From the NCBI RefSeq assembly GCF_900091465.1, contig NZ_FMHV01000002.1:1550001-1614000 (forward strand): a stretch of DNA of 64,000 nucleotides, written 5' to 3'. Shown one piece after another: positions 34,594 through 44,036 of the stretch. Within the stretch, counting starts at the first letter, position 1; each line of letters starts with the position of its first letter. Source of the DNA: Micromonospora rhizosphaerae. Lineage in GTDB: Bacteria > Actinomycetota > Actinomycetes > Mycobacteriales > Micromonosporaceae. The position numbers and the translations under genes are program-made. The notes beneath the pieces were generated by a model that was given only the letters and a program-made list of their open reading frames with translations, had not been told where the DNA came from and did not search any database.

Positions 34594-34772
34594 TAGACTG
34601 GTGCGGTTGCCACGGCGAGGGTGCCCGGCGGGCCGCTGAAAAGCACCGCACGGAGGCGCCGTTATCGACGCGGTGCTCCGGGCAGTCGTTCACGACGCAT
34701 GACCCCAGCGAGCCCCTCGCCCCAGCACCGCCAGACGACAAGCCGCCGCAGCGAAGCATCAGGAGTTTCCCC
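34594..34772 (+). promoter_or_regulatory. rplY leader with a -10 box and competing hairpins
   Basis: TAGACT at 34594-34599 fits a -10 box. Downstream, AGCACCGC (34642-34649) can pair with GCGGTGCT (34670-34677). The same segment (ACCGCAC, 34645-34651) can pair instead with GTGCGGT (34601-34607), which would be in the RNA only if transcription starts further upstream. The leader is about 165 nt long and contains no convincing gene. AGGAG (34761-34765) is the rplY ribosome binding site. Confidence 0.5.
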
Positions 34773-35465
34773 GTGTCCGAGGTAAAGATCAGCGCCGAGC
34801 CCCGTACCGAGTTCGGCAAGGGTGGTGCCCGTCGTACCCGCCGGGCCGGCAAGGTGCCCGCCGTGCTGTACGGCCACGGCGAGAAGCCCAAGCACATCGC
34901 GCTCCCGGCGCGTGAGTTCGCCGCCGCGATCCGCAAGGGCGGCGCCAACCAGCTCTTCGCGATCGAGGTCAGCGACGGCACCCAGGTGCTGGCGCTGCCG
35001 AAGGCGATCCAGCGTGACCCGATCAAGGACACCTTCGAGCACGTCGACCTGCTGCTGGTCCGCCGCGGCGAGAAGGTCACCGTCGAGGTCCCGGTCGAGC
35101 TGACCGGCGAGCCCGTCCGGGACACCCTGATCGTGCACGACCACGACACCCTTTCGGTGACCGCCGACGCCGCCCGGGTGCCGGACCACCTGGAGGCCTC
35201 GATCGAGGGCGCGGTGCCGGGTGTCCAGGTCACCGCCGCCGACGTGAAGCTGCCGAGCGGCGTCGAGCTGGCCGCCGACCCGGAGCTGCCGGTCGCCACG
35301 GTCACCGCCGCGCCGACCGCCGAGCAGCTCGAGGCCACCCTCCCCGAGGTCGAGGAGGCCGCCGAGGAGGCCGAGGCCGAGGTCGGCGAGGAGACCACCG
35401 CCGAGGGTGCCGAGGCCGTTGCGGCCGAGGGCGAGGGGACCCCGACCGAGTCGACCCAGGCCTGA
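34773..35465 (+). CDS. rplY: 50S ribosomal protein L25/general stress protein Ctc
   Basis: 230 residues: an L25 domain that binds 5S rRNA (residues 1-95, with GKGGARRTRRAGKVPAVLYG and LALPKAIQRDPIKD), then the TL5/Ctc C-terminal beta domain (about 100-190). An acidic, Ala/Glu-rich tail (EEAAEEAEAEVGEETTAEGA) follows. The long two-domain form is the Ctc type. GTG 34773 follows AGGAG by 7 nt. A hairpin terminator follows the gene. Confidence 0.95.
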   Translation: MSEVKISAEPRTEFGKGGARRTRRAGKVPAVLYGHGEKPKHIALPAREFAAAIRKGGANQLFAIEVSDGTQVLALPKAIQRDPIKDTFEHVDLLLVRRGEKVTVEVPVELTGEPVRDTLIVHDHDTLSVTADAARVPDHLEASIEGAVPGVQVTAADVKLPSGVELAADPELPVATVTAAPTAEQLEATLPEVEEAAEEAEAEVGEETTAEGAEAVAAEGEGTPTESTQA

Positions 35466-35483
35466 TCGGTCCGCAGTTCGTGC

Positions 35484-35517
35484 GACAGGCGCTCCCGGCT
35501 GGTCGGGGGCGCCTGTC
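35484..35517 (+). terminator. Terminator after rplY
   Basis: GACAGGCGC (35484-35492) pairs with GCGCCTGTC (35509-35517), extended inward by T-G and CCCG/CGGG to 14 pairs with a short loop. Confidence 0.85.
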
Positions 35518-35596
35518 GGCGTATCGGGACGGCCGCCGGGAGGCGGCGGCGTCCGCCCGTCGGCGCGGGCGCGGTTGAGAGCGGGAGGGGCGTGGC

Positions 35597-36187
35597 GTGA
35601 CGGACGAGGCGGGGCCGTGGCTGGTGGTCGGCCTGGGCAACCCCGGTCGGGAGTACGCGGGTAACCGGCACAACGTCGGCTTCATGGTGGCGGACCTGCT
35701 CGCCGGTCGGCTGGGCGCGAAGTTCGGCCGGCACAAGCGGGCGGTGGCAGAGGTCGCCGAGGGGCGGCTCGGGTTCGGCGGCCCGAAGCTGGTGCTGGTG
35801 AAGCCGCTGACGTACATGAACCTCTCCGGCGGGCCGGTCGCCGCGCTGGCGCAGTTCCACAAGATCCCGCCGCAGCGGGTGATCGCCGTGCACGACGAGC
35901 TGGACATCCCGTACGGGCAGCTGCGGGTGAAGTGCGGTGGCGGCGAGGGCGGGCACAACGGCCTGCGGTCGATGTCGAAGTCGCTCGGGACGAAGGAGTA
36001 CGTCCGGGTACGGTTCGGTATCGGGCGGCCACCGGGGCGGCAGGACCCGGCCGACTACGTGCTGTCGGACTTCTCCTCCGTCGAGCGCAAGGAGCTGGAG
36101 TTCCTGGTGGACCGGGCGGCGGACATGGTGGAGTCGGTGGTCACCCGCGGGGTGGAGCCGACGCAGAACCTCTACCACGGGGCCTGA
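35597..36187 (+). CDS. pth: Peptidyl-tRNA hydrolase
   Basis: 196 residues. It frees tRNA from stalled peptidyl-t[23 protein letters not shown] carries the catalytic His (HNVGF). [33 protein letters not shown] (catalytic Asp) and GGHNGLRSM follow, all standard Pth motifs. GTG 35597 has GGGAGGGG about 7 nt upstream. It is the last gene of the glmU-prs-rplY-pth order. Confidence 0.97.
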   Translation: MTDEAGPWLVVGLGNPGREYAGNRHNVGFMVADLLAGRLGAKFGRHKRAVAEVAEGRLGFGGPKLVLVKPLTYMNLSGGPVAALAQFHKIPPQRVIAVHDELDIPYGQLRVKCGGGEGGHNGLRSMSKSLGTKEYVRVRFGIGRPPGRQDPADYVLSDFSSVERKELEFLVDRAADMVESVVTRGVEPTQNLYHGA

Positions 36188-36294
36188 GCCGGGCGGGGCG
36201 TACCGGAACGGGCTGATCCGGGCGGGTAGTCTGCGCCTTTCTGGCGTGGCGGATGCCGACGACGCGGGTCGCGGCGAGGCGACGGGAGAGCGGT

Positions 36295-37128
36295 ATGGGC
36301 AATCCTCCGATGATCGACGGCGCGTTCGCCCGGTGGCTGGCGGCGCGGGCCGGGCAGGCGCTGGTCAACCTGCGGTCGGAGATGGGCTTCGCGGACCCGG
36401 GGGCGTTGAAGTCGGCCGGGGACAAGGTCTCGCACGACCTGATCCGGACGCAGCTGGCGCAGTGGCGCCCGGGTGACGCGGTGCTCTCCGAGGAGGACGA
36501 GGGCTCCCGGCTGGCCTGGACGGCGGAGGTGACCACCGAGGCGGTGTCCCGGCTGAACGCCGACCGGGTCTGGATCATCGATCCGCTGGACGGCACCCGG
36601 GAGTTCTCCGAGGAGGGGCGCTCGGACTGGGCGGTGCACGTGGCGCTCTGGGCGCGCAACGCGCCGACCCCGCACGGCCTGGTCGCCGGCGCCGTGGCAC
36701 TGCCGGCGCAGCACCGGGTGCTGGCCACGGACTACCCGCCGGCGTACCCGCCGATGACGGTGGAGGCGGCGACCTCGGGCGGCGTGCGGGCCATCCGGTT
36801 GGCGGCCAGCCGTAGCCGTCCGCCGGTTTTCCTGACCGATCTGGCCGAGGACATCGGCGCTCATCTGGTCCCGATGGGCTCGGCGGGCGCGAAGATCGCC
36901 GCGGTGGTCACCGGTGAGGTCGACGCGTACATCCACGCGGGCGGTCAGTACGAGTGGGATTCGGCCGCTCCGGTCGCTGTGGCGACGGCCACCGGCCTGC
37001 ACGCTTCCCGGATCGACGGTTCTGCGCTGAAATACAACGAGGCCGACCCGCGCCTGCCCGACCTGCTGGTCTGCCGCAAGGATCTCGCCAGTCGGTTGCT
37101 TGCAGCGCTGCAGCGGCATTCCGGGTAG
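36295..37128 (+). CDS. cysQ: Inositol monophosphatase-family 3'(2'),5'-bisphosphate nucleotidase
   Basis: 277 residues of the IMPase superfamily. Metal-binding motifs are LSEEDEGS (GDAVLSEEDEG), WIIDPLDGTREFSEEG (the DPLDGT motif with the EF/SEE typical of CysQ) and QYEWDSAAPVAVA (WDxAA). It probably hydrolyses PAP to AMP during sulfate assimilation, supported by cysD and cysN immediately downstream. ATG 36295 follows GGGAGAGCGG. The cysDN -10 box overlaps its stop codon. Confidence 0.88.
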   Translation: MGNPPMIDGAFARWLAARAGQALVNLRSEMGFADPGALKSAGDKVSHDLIRTQLAQWRPGDAVLSEEDEGSRLAWTAEVTTEAVSRLNADRVWIIDPLDGTREFSEEGRSDWAVHVALWARNAPTPHGLVAGAVALPAQHRVLATDYPPAYPPMTVEAATSGGVRAIRLAASRSRPPVFLTDLAEDIGAHLVPMGSAGAKIAAVVTGEVDAYIHAGGQYEWDSAAPVAVATATGLHASRIDGSALKYNEADPRLPDLLVCRKDLASRLLAALQRHSG

Positions 37129-37131
37129 CCT
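37126..37131 (+). promoter_or_regulatory. -10 box for cysDN overlapping the cysQ stop
   Basis: TAGCCT fits TANNNT; its TAG is the cysQ stop. Upstream lies a perfect palindrome GCAGCGCTGC (37103-37112) that could be an operator. No good -35 at 17 bp. Confidence 0.4.
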
Positions 37132-37175
37132 GAGCGTTCTTCTTCACGAGTCCGACCGGAAAGGTCTGGAATCCC

Positions 37176-37211
37176 ATGTGCGGATCCGAGCGAATCGAGC
37201 CCGTGTCATGA
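37176..37211 (+). CDS. Possible 11-codon upstream ORF coupled to cysD
   Basis: ATG 37176 encodes MCGSERIEPVS and stops at TGA 37209-37211, overlapping the cysD ATG (ATGA). GGAAAGG lies about 11 nt upstream. Its second codon is Cys. Cysteine-containing leader peptides are known to control sulfur genes in actinobacteria, but those usually carry several Cys codons near the end, so the role here is speculative. Confidence 0.35.
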   Translation: MCGSERIEPVS

Positions 37212-38119
37212 CCGCGGCCGCCGCTTACCAGGTCTCCCACCTCGACGCGCTTGAGGCGGAGAGCATCTTCGTGATGCGCGAGGTGGTCGCCGAGATGGAG
37301 CGCCCGGTGCTGCTCTTCTCCGGTGGCAAGGACTCGATCGTGATGCTGCGGCTGGCGCAGAAGGCGTTCGCCCCGGCCAACATCCCCTTCCCGGTCATGC
37401 ACGTGGACACCGGCCACAACTTCCCGGAGGTCCTGGAGTACCGCGACCAGCGGGTCGCCGAGTTGGGCCTGCAGCTGATCGTGGCCAGCGTGCCGGCGGC
37501 CCTGGCCAAGGGGCTGGTCCGCGAGTCGGCGGACGGGATGCGTAACCGGATCCAGACCCCGGTGCTGCTCGACGCGGTGGAGAAGCACCGCTTCGACGCG
37601 CTCTTCGGCGGCGCCCGCCGGGACGAGGAGAAGGCCCGGGCCAAGGAGCGGGTGTTCAGCTTCCGCGACGAGTTCGGCCAGTGGGACCCGAAGAACCAGC
37701 GTCCGGAGCTGTGGGCGCTCTACAACGGCCGGCACCACCCGGGCGAGTCGATCCGCGTCTTCCCCCTCTCCAACTGGACCGAGCTGGATGTCTGGCACTA
37801 CATCGCCCGGGAGCGGATCCCACTGCCGTCGATCTACTACGCGCACCAGCGCGAGGTGATCGAGCGAGACGGCATGCTCTACGCGGTCAACGAGTTCTTC
37901 CGCCCGCGGGCGGGCGAGGAGCCGTTCAAGGCGCAGGTGCGCTACCGCACGGTGGGCGACGCCTCCTGCACCGCCGCCGTCCGGTCGGACGCCGACACGG
38001 TGGAGAAGGTGATCGAGGAGGTCGCCGCCACCCGGATCACCGAGCGCGGCGCGACCCGCGGCGACGACCGGGTCAGCGAGGCCGCCATGGAGGACCGCAA
38101 GCGGGAGGGCTACTTCTGA
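37208..38119 (+). CDS. cysD: Sulfate adenylyltransferase subunit 2
   Basis: 303 residues. The PP-loop ATP pyrophosphatase motif is LLFSGGKDSIVMLRLA (residues 37-52), followed by FPVMHVDTGHNFPEVLEYRD, GGARRDEEKARAKERVFSFR and RVFPLSNWTELDVWHYI, all typical of CysD. With CysN it forms APS from sulfate and ATP. The ATG overlaps an upstream mini-ORF. The stop overlaps the cysN start (TGATG). Sits after cysQ. Confidence 0.96.
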   Translation: MTAAAAYQVSHLDALEAESIFVMREVVAEMERPVLLFSGGKDSIVMLRLAQKAFAPANIPFPVMHVDTGHNFPEVLEYRDQRVAELGLQLIVASVPAALAKGLVRESADGMRNRIQTPVLLDAVEKHRFDALFGGARRDEEKARAKERVFSFRDEFGQWDPKNQRPELWALYNGRHHPGESIRVFPLSNWTELDVWHYIARERIPLPSIYYAHQREVIERDGMLYAVNEFFRPRAGEEPFKAQVRYRTVGDASCTAAVRSDADTVEKVIEEVAATRITERGATRGDDRVSEAAMEDRKREGYF

Positions 38120-39429
38120 TGAGCGTCGAGACCGCGGCCCCGGCCGCCGACACCCGGCCGGCCGAGGGGCGGCCGATGGACCTGCTGCGGTTCGCCACCG
38201 CGGGCAGCGTCGACGACGGCAAGTCCACCCTGATCGGTCGGCTGCTGTACGACACGAAGTCCCTCTTCACCGACCAGCTGGCCGCGGTCGAGGCAGTCAG
38301 CGCGGCGCGGGGCGACGAATACACCAACCTGGCGCTGCTCACCGACGGCCTGCGGGCCGAGCGGGAGCAGGGCATCACCATCGACGTGGCGTACCGCTAC
38401 TTCGCCACCCCCCGGCGGAAGTTCATCATCGCCGACACCCCGGGGCACATCCAGTACACCCGGAACATGGTCACCGGCGCCTCCACCGCCGACCTGGCGC
38501 TGATCCTGGTGGACGCCCGCAAGGGCCTGGTGGAGCAGTCCCGGCGGCACGCGTTCCTCTGCTCGCTGCTGCGGGTGCCGCACCTGGTCCTCTGCGTCAA
38601 CAAGATGGACCTGGTGGACTGGTCGCAGGAGGTGTTCGAGCGGATCGCCGACGAGTTCACCGCGTTCGCCGCCAAGCTGGACGTGCCGGACCTGACCGTG
38701 GTGCCGATCTCCGCCCTCAAGGGCGACAACATCGTCGCCCGCTCGGAGAACATGCCCTGGTACGAGGGGCCGTCGCTGCTGCACCACCTGGAGCACGTGC
38801 ACATCGCCAGCGACCGCAACCTGGTCGACGTCCGGTTCCCGGTGCAGTACGTGATCCGGCCGCAGTCCACCACCGTCACCGACTACCGGGGTTACGCCGG
38901 TCAGGTGGCCTCCGGCGTGCTCAAGCCGGGCGACGAGGTGATGGTGCTGCCGTCCGGCTTCACCAGCCGAATCGCCTCGGTGGAGACCGCCGACGGGCCG
39001 GTCGACGAGGCGTTCCCGCCGATGTCGGTGACCGTCCGGCTGACCGACGAGATCGACATCTCCCGCGGCGACATGATCTGCCGGCCGAACAACGCCCCGG
39101 CGGTCGCGCAGGACATCGAGGCGATGGTCTGCTGGATGGACGAGACCCGTCCGCTGCAGGTCGGCGGCAAGTACGCGATCAAGCACACCACCCGGGCGGC
39201 GCGGGCGATCGTCCGTGGGCTGCATTACCGGCTGGACATCAACTCCTTGCACCGGGACGAGACGGCCGGTGAGCTGAAGCTCAACGAGATCGGCCGGGTC
39301 CGGCTGCGGACCACGGTGCCGCTGCTGGCGGACGAGTACCGCCGGAACCGCACCACCGGCGGTTTCGTGATCATCGACGAGACCACCAACCGCACCGTCG
39401 GCGCCGGCATGATCGTCGAGGCCAGCTGA
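38119..39429 (+). CDS. cysN: Sulfate adenylyltransferase subunit 1 (GTPase)
   Basis: 436 residues of an EF-Tu-like GTPase that drives APS synthesis. G motifs are GSVDDGKSTLIGRLLYD (G1), the RAEREQGITIDVAYRYF switch region, DTPGH (G3) and NKMD (G4). EF-Tu-like domains 2 and 3 follow. There is no C-terminal APS kinase domain, so this is CysN alone and a cysC or APS reductase must lie elsewhere. Translation is coupled to cysD through TGATG. A long hairpin follows. Confidence 0.96.
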   Translation: MSVETAAPAADTRPAEGRPMDLLRFATAGSVDDGKSTLIGRLLYDTKSLFTDQLAAVEAVSAARGDEYTNLALLTDGLRAEREQGITIDVAYRYFATPRRKFIIADTPGHIQYTRNMVTGASTADLALILVDARKGLVEQSRRHAFLCSLLRVPHLVLCVNKMDLVDWSQEVFERIADEFTAFAAKLDVPDLTVVPISALKGDNIVARSENMPWYEGPSLLHHLEHVHIASDRNLVDVRFPVQYVIRPQSTTVTDYRGYAGQVASGVLKPGDEVMVLPSGFTSRIASVETADGPVDEAFPPMSVTVRLTDEIDISRGDMICRPNNAPAVAQDIEAMVCWMDETRPLQVGGKYAIKHTTRAARAIVRGLHYRLDINSLHRDETAGELKLNEIGRVRLRTTVPLLADEYRRNRTTGGFVIIDETTNRTVGAGMIVEAS

Positions 39430-39471
39430 CCCCACGCCCCCGCCCCCCGGTCGCCCGATCCGGCGCGGATG

Positions 39472-39517
39472 CACGGAAAGAGTGGTTATCCGAGCGCGGA
39501 TAGCCACTCTTTCCGTG
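39472..39517. terminator. 21-bp palindrome between cysN and galK
   Basis: Arms 39472-39492 and 39497-39517 pair over 21 positions, with one G-U (39486/39503), around the loop AGCG. The arm starts CACGGAAAGAGTGG. It separates convergent cysN and galK and is a likely bidirectional terminator. The unusual length suggests a repeated genomic element used as terminator. Confidence 0.85.
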
Positions 39518-39544
39518 AATGAGGCACCGGGGGTGCGCGAGGGG

Positions 39545-40729
39545 TCAGTCCAGGCGGTGGGCGCCGGCGGCCGGGATGACCGTGACGTGGGTGGGGGGCG
39601 GGAAGCCCCGGTCGGCGTAGGCGGCCGTCACGGCGGCGGCCACCGTCGTGGCGGCGTCGGCGTCGACCAGGGCGAGGACACAGCCGCCGAACCCGCCGCC
39701 GGTCATCCGAGCGCCGTACGCCCCGGCGGCCAGGGCCGCCTCGACCGCGGTGTCGATCTCGGGCACGGTGATCTCGAAGTCGTCGCGCATCGAGACGTGC
39801 GAGGCGGTCAGCAGCGGCCCGATGTCGCGTACCCGGCCGGCACGGAGCAGCGCGACGGTGTCGAGCACCCGCTGGTCCTCGGTGACCACGTGCCGGACCC
39901 GGCGGCGGGTCTCGTGGTCGTCCAGCCGGGCCAACGCCTCGTCGAGGTGGTCGGCGGAGACGTCGCGCAACGCCGGCACGCCGAGCAGTTCGGCGGCGCG
40001 CTCGCAGGACTTCCGGCGGGAGGCGTATTCGCCGTCGGCGTGCCGGTGCGGGGCGCGGCTGTCGATGACCAGCACGGCCAGCCCGGCGGCGTCCAGGTCG
40101 AACGGGATGTGCTCGACGGACTCGGTGCGGCAGTCCAGGAAGAGCGCGTGCCCGGCCCGGCAGCGGATCGCAGCGGACTGGTCCATGATCCCGGTCGGCG
40201 CGCCGACGTAGTCGTTCTCGGCGCGCTGGGCCAGCCGGGGGCGCCGCTCGGCGGGCAGGTCCAGCCCGCCGAGGTCGACCAGGGCGGCGAGGACCGCCGC
40301 CTCCAGCGCGGCGGAGGAGGAGAGCCCCGAGCCGAGCGGCACGTCGGAGGCGATGGCCAGCCGGGCACCCGGCACGGCGTGACCGGCCGCGCGCAGCGCC
40401 CAGACCACCCCGGCGACATAGGCGGCCCAGCCGGTGACCCGGCCGGGCTCGTCGGCCTCGGCGGCCCCGAACTCGATCGGTGCGTCGGAGTGCTCCGAGC
40501 AGACCGTCCAGCGCTCGCCGTCCTGCGGCGCGGCGGCGACCACGGTATGCAGCGGCAGCGCGAAGGGAAGCACGAAGCCGTCGTTGTAGTCGGTGTGCTC
40601 GCCGATCAGGTTGACCCGGCCGGGCGCCGCCCAGCGGCCCGCCGGCTCCGCGCCGTACCACTGCCGAAAGCCGGCGGTGGCGCGGGCCGCGACGTCGCCC
40701 GCCGGTGCGGTCGGCGTCGCGACGCCCAT
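39545..40729 (-). CDS. galK: Galactokinase
   Basis: 394 residues of the GHMP kinase family. The galactokinase signature GRVNLIGEHTDYNDGFVLPF lies near residues 37-56. PLGSGLSSSAALEAAVL is the ATP loop, and GARMTGGGFGGCVLAL the C-terminal motif. It phosphorylates galactose in the Leloir pathway. I chose ATG 40729 (CCGGAG 7 nt upstream). GTG 40744 overlaps the galE stop as GTGA and is a possible alternative. Operon with galE; galT is not adjacent. Confidence 0.95.
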   Translation of the reverse strand: MGVATPTAPAGDVAARATAGFRQWYGAEPAGRWAAPGRVNLIGEHTDYNDGFVLPFALPLHTVVAAAPQDGERWTVCSEHSDAPIEFGAAEADEPGRVTGWAAYVAGVVWALRAAGHAVPGARLAIASDVPLGSGLSSSAALEAAVLAALVDLGGLDLPAERRPRLAQRAENDYVGAPTGIMDQSAAIRCRAGHALFLDCRTESVEHIPFDLDAAGLAVLVIDSRAPHRHADGEYASRRKSCERAAELLGVPALRDVSADHLDEALARLDDHETRRRVRHVVTEDQRVLDTVALLRAGRVRDIGPLLTASHVSMRDDFEITVPEIDTAVEAALAAGAYGARMTGGGFGGCVLALVDADAATTVAAAVTAAYADRGFPPPTHVTVIPAAGAHRLD

Positions 40730-40740
40730 GGTCGCTCCGG

Positions 40741-41724
40741 TCACGGCCGTTCCAGCAAATGGGTGCGGTAGAAGGCCCAGGCGTCGCCGACCATGTCGTG
40801 CAGGGTCGGCTTCTTCGGCACCCAGCCCAGCTCCGCGCGGGCCAGTGCGGAGGAGGCGACCAGCTCGATGGGGTCGCCCTCGCGGCGCGGTGCCACCTCC
40901 ACCGGCACCGGGCGCCCGGTGACCTCCCGGACCACCTCGACCACCTGCCGATTGGTGAAGCCGTTACCGTTGCCGAGGTTGTAGATCCGATGCTGGCCGG
41001 GGACTGCGGCGTCCAGCGCCAGTAGGTGGGCTCGGGCCAGGTCCTCGACGTGGATGTAGTCGCGCACGCAGGTGCCGTCGACGGTGGGGTAGTCGTCGCC
41101 GAAGAGCTGGAGCTTCTCCCGCCGGCCGGCGGCGACCTGGAGCGCGATGGGGATCAGGTGGCTCTCCGGGTCGTGCCGTTCGCCGATGGCCCGCCCGGCG
41201 TGCAGGTAGGCCCCGGCCACGTTGAAGTAGCGCAGCGAGACGGCGGCCAGGTCGTGCGCGATCGCCTCGGAGGTCAGCGCCATGTCCACCGTCAGCTTGG
41301 TAGCCCCGTAGGTGCTGGTGGGAGCCTTGATCGCGGTCTCCGGAATGGGCAGCTCGGTGGGGTTGCCGTAGACGGCCGCGGTGGACGAGAAGACCAACCT
41401 GGGCACCCGCGCGGCCCGGACCGCGTCGATCAGGGCGAGCGAGCCGACCACGTTGGTGTGCCAGTAGAGCTCCGGCTTGACCATCGACTCGCCGGCGGCG
41501 ATCAGCGCGGCGAAGTGCAGCACGCCCTCGAATCCGGCGTCCGGGGTGAGCACCCGGGCGGCCTCGTGGACCGGCAGCTCGACGTGGGTGGCCTCGGGGG
41601 CGAGCGCCTCCCGGTGGCCGGTCCGCAGATCGTCCAGGATCGTCACGTCGTGGCCGTTGTCGAGCAGCATCCGGGTCACCACGCTGCCGATGTAGCCGGC
41701 GCCTCCGGTGACGAGCAGTTTCAC
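40741..41724 (-). CDS. galE: UDP-glucose 4-epimerase
   Basis: 327 residues of an extended short-chain dehydrogenase. The NAD motif TGGAGYIGS is at residues 6-14 and the catalytic YxxxK is in STYGATKLTVD. It interconverts UDP-glucose and UDP-galactose. GTG 41724 has GGAGGAAC about 8 nt upstream. It is divergent from the CorC-like gene. An AT-rich inverted repeat ATAAT-N5-ATTAT (41824-41838) lies in the shared upstream region. Confidence 0.95.
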   Translation of the reverse strand: MKLLVTGGAGYIGSVVTRMLLDNGHDVTILDDLRTGHREALAPEATHVELPVHEAARVLTPDAGFEGVLHFAALIAAGESMVKPELYWHTNVVGSLALIDAVRAARVPRLVFSSTAAVYGNPTELPIPETAIKAPTSTYGATKLTVDMALTSEAIAHDLAAVSLRYFNVAGAYLHAGRAIGERHDPESHLIPIALQVAAGRREKLQLFGDDYPTVDGTCVRDYIHVEDLARAHLLALDAAVPGQHRIYNLGNGNGFTNRQVVEVVREVTGRPVPVEVAPRREGDPIELVASSALARAELGWVPKKPTLHDMVGDAWAFYRTHLLERP

Positions 41725-41895
41725 GTCGGGTTCCTCCTACCTGGCCGGCGGCGCGGCCCTCTGCTGAACCCTACGGCGATGGGGCGGGGGACCGGCTCGC
41801 CTCGCCGTCACCGACACTCCCTCATAATCGGCCATTATTCAACAGACCCGCACATCCGAGCGGGCGTGCGGACGGTGCTGTCTACCATCCTTGTC

Positions 41896-42921
41896 ATGCG
41901 GGATGGAGGCGGTCCCGGGCTCCGGCGACGACCGTCGGGGCGGCCGCGGCGCGAACCGGGCCCCATCGCCCGGGCCGTCGCCCGGCTCGTGGTCCGGGCC
42001 GCCGACGGGGCCACCAGGCTGGTCACGGATCTGCTCGGCGCCAGCCCGGCGGAGGGCCGCGAGCGGATCAGCGAGGCGGAGCTGCGCGACCTGGTCGCCG
42101 CCAACACGGTGCTCGATCCGGACGAGCGCCGGATCATCGACGAGGTGCTGGTGGCCGGGGCGAGCCTGGTCCGCGAGGTGATGATGCCCCGCATCGAGGT
42201 CGTCTTCCTCTCCGCCGGGCTGACCATCGCCGAGGCGGAGCGGCTGGTCCGCGCTGAGACGCACACCCGCTACCCGGTGGTCGACGGCACCCACGACGAC
42301 GTGGTCGGCTTCGTCCACCTGCGGGACGTGCTGCTCCGGCCGGACCTCGACCCCTGCATCACGGTCGGCGAACTGACCCGCGAGGTCAAGCGGCTGCCCG
42401 GCAGCAAGCGGGTGCTCGCCGCGCTGACCGAGATGCGCCGGGAGGGGCACCACCTCGCCGTGGTGGTCGACGAGTACGGCGGCACGGCCGGCATCGTCAC
42501 GCTGGAGGATCTGATCGAGGAACTGGTCGGGGAGATCCACGACGAGTACGACGCCCCGCCCGACCCGGCCCACGCCGGCCTGCCCGCCGTCGTCGACGGC
42601 CGGCTCAACCTGGCCGACTTCGCCGAACGCACCGGCGTGCCGCTGCCGGTCGGGCCGTACGAGACGGTCGGCGGCTTCGTGATGGCCGCCCTGGGCCGGC
42701 TCCCGGTCGCCGGCGACGAGGTGCCGGTGGCCCCCGCGCCGGACGGCGTGGGCGGTCCCGATCCGGAGGACCCGCTCGGTGGCTGGCTGCTGCGGGTGCT
42801 CGCCCTGGAGGGGCGGCGGGTGTCCCGGCTCGCGGTCTCCGCGGTGCGCCTGCCCGAGCAGCGACGCGAGATCACCGCCCCGGCGGCGCCGGCGGAGCGG
42901 CGACCCCCCGGCCCGTCATGA
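41896..42921 (+). CDS. CBS/CorC_HlyC domain protein
   Basis: 341 residues. After a basic N-terminus with one amphipathic or weakly hydrophobic helix (AIARAVARLVVRAADGATRL) come ELRDLVAANTVLDPDERRII, two CBS domains (about 95-215, VMMPRIEVVFL and MRREGHHLAVVVDEYGGTAG) and a CorC_HlyC domain (about 230-325). The four-helix DUF21/CNNM membrane part normally found in actinobacterial family members is missing, so it resembles E. coli CorC. A role in Mg2+/Co2+ handling is possible. ATG 41896 has no strong ribosome binding site. Confidence 0.82.
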   Translation: MRDGGGPGLRRRPSGRPRREPGPIARAVARLVVRAADGATRLVTDLLGASPAEGRERISEAELRDLVAANTVLDPDERRIIDEVLVAGASLVREVMMPRIEVVFLSAGLTIAEAERLVRAETHTRYPVVDGTHDDVVGFVHLRDVLLRPDLDPCITVGELTREVKRLPGSKRVLAALTEMRREGHHLAVVVDEYGGTAGIVTLEDLIEELVGEIHDEYDAPPDPAHAGLPAVVDGRLNLADFAERTGVPLPVGPYETVGGFVMAALGRLPVAGDEVPVAPAPDGVGGPDPEDPLGGWLLRVLALEGRRVSRLAVSAVRLPEQRREITAPAAPAERRPPGPS

Positions 42922-43980
<1,059 letters not shown>

Positions 43981-44036
43981 CGGTCCGGACGCGACGGGTG
44001 GGGACGCAGTCGGTGGCCGGAGGGGTGGCGCGGAGC

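Noticed and set aside
31886..36178. 1430-codon minus-strand frame opposite glmU-prs-rplY-pth
   Set aside because: Same shadow effect; four firmly identified genes lie on the plus strand and the minus frame crosses tRNA-adjacent and terminator sequences.
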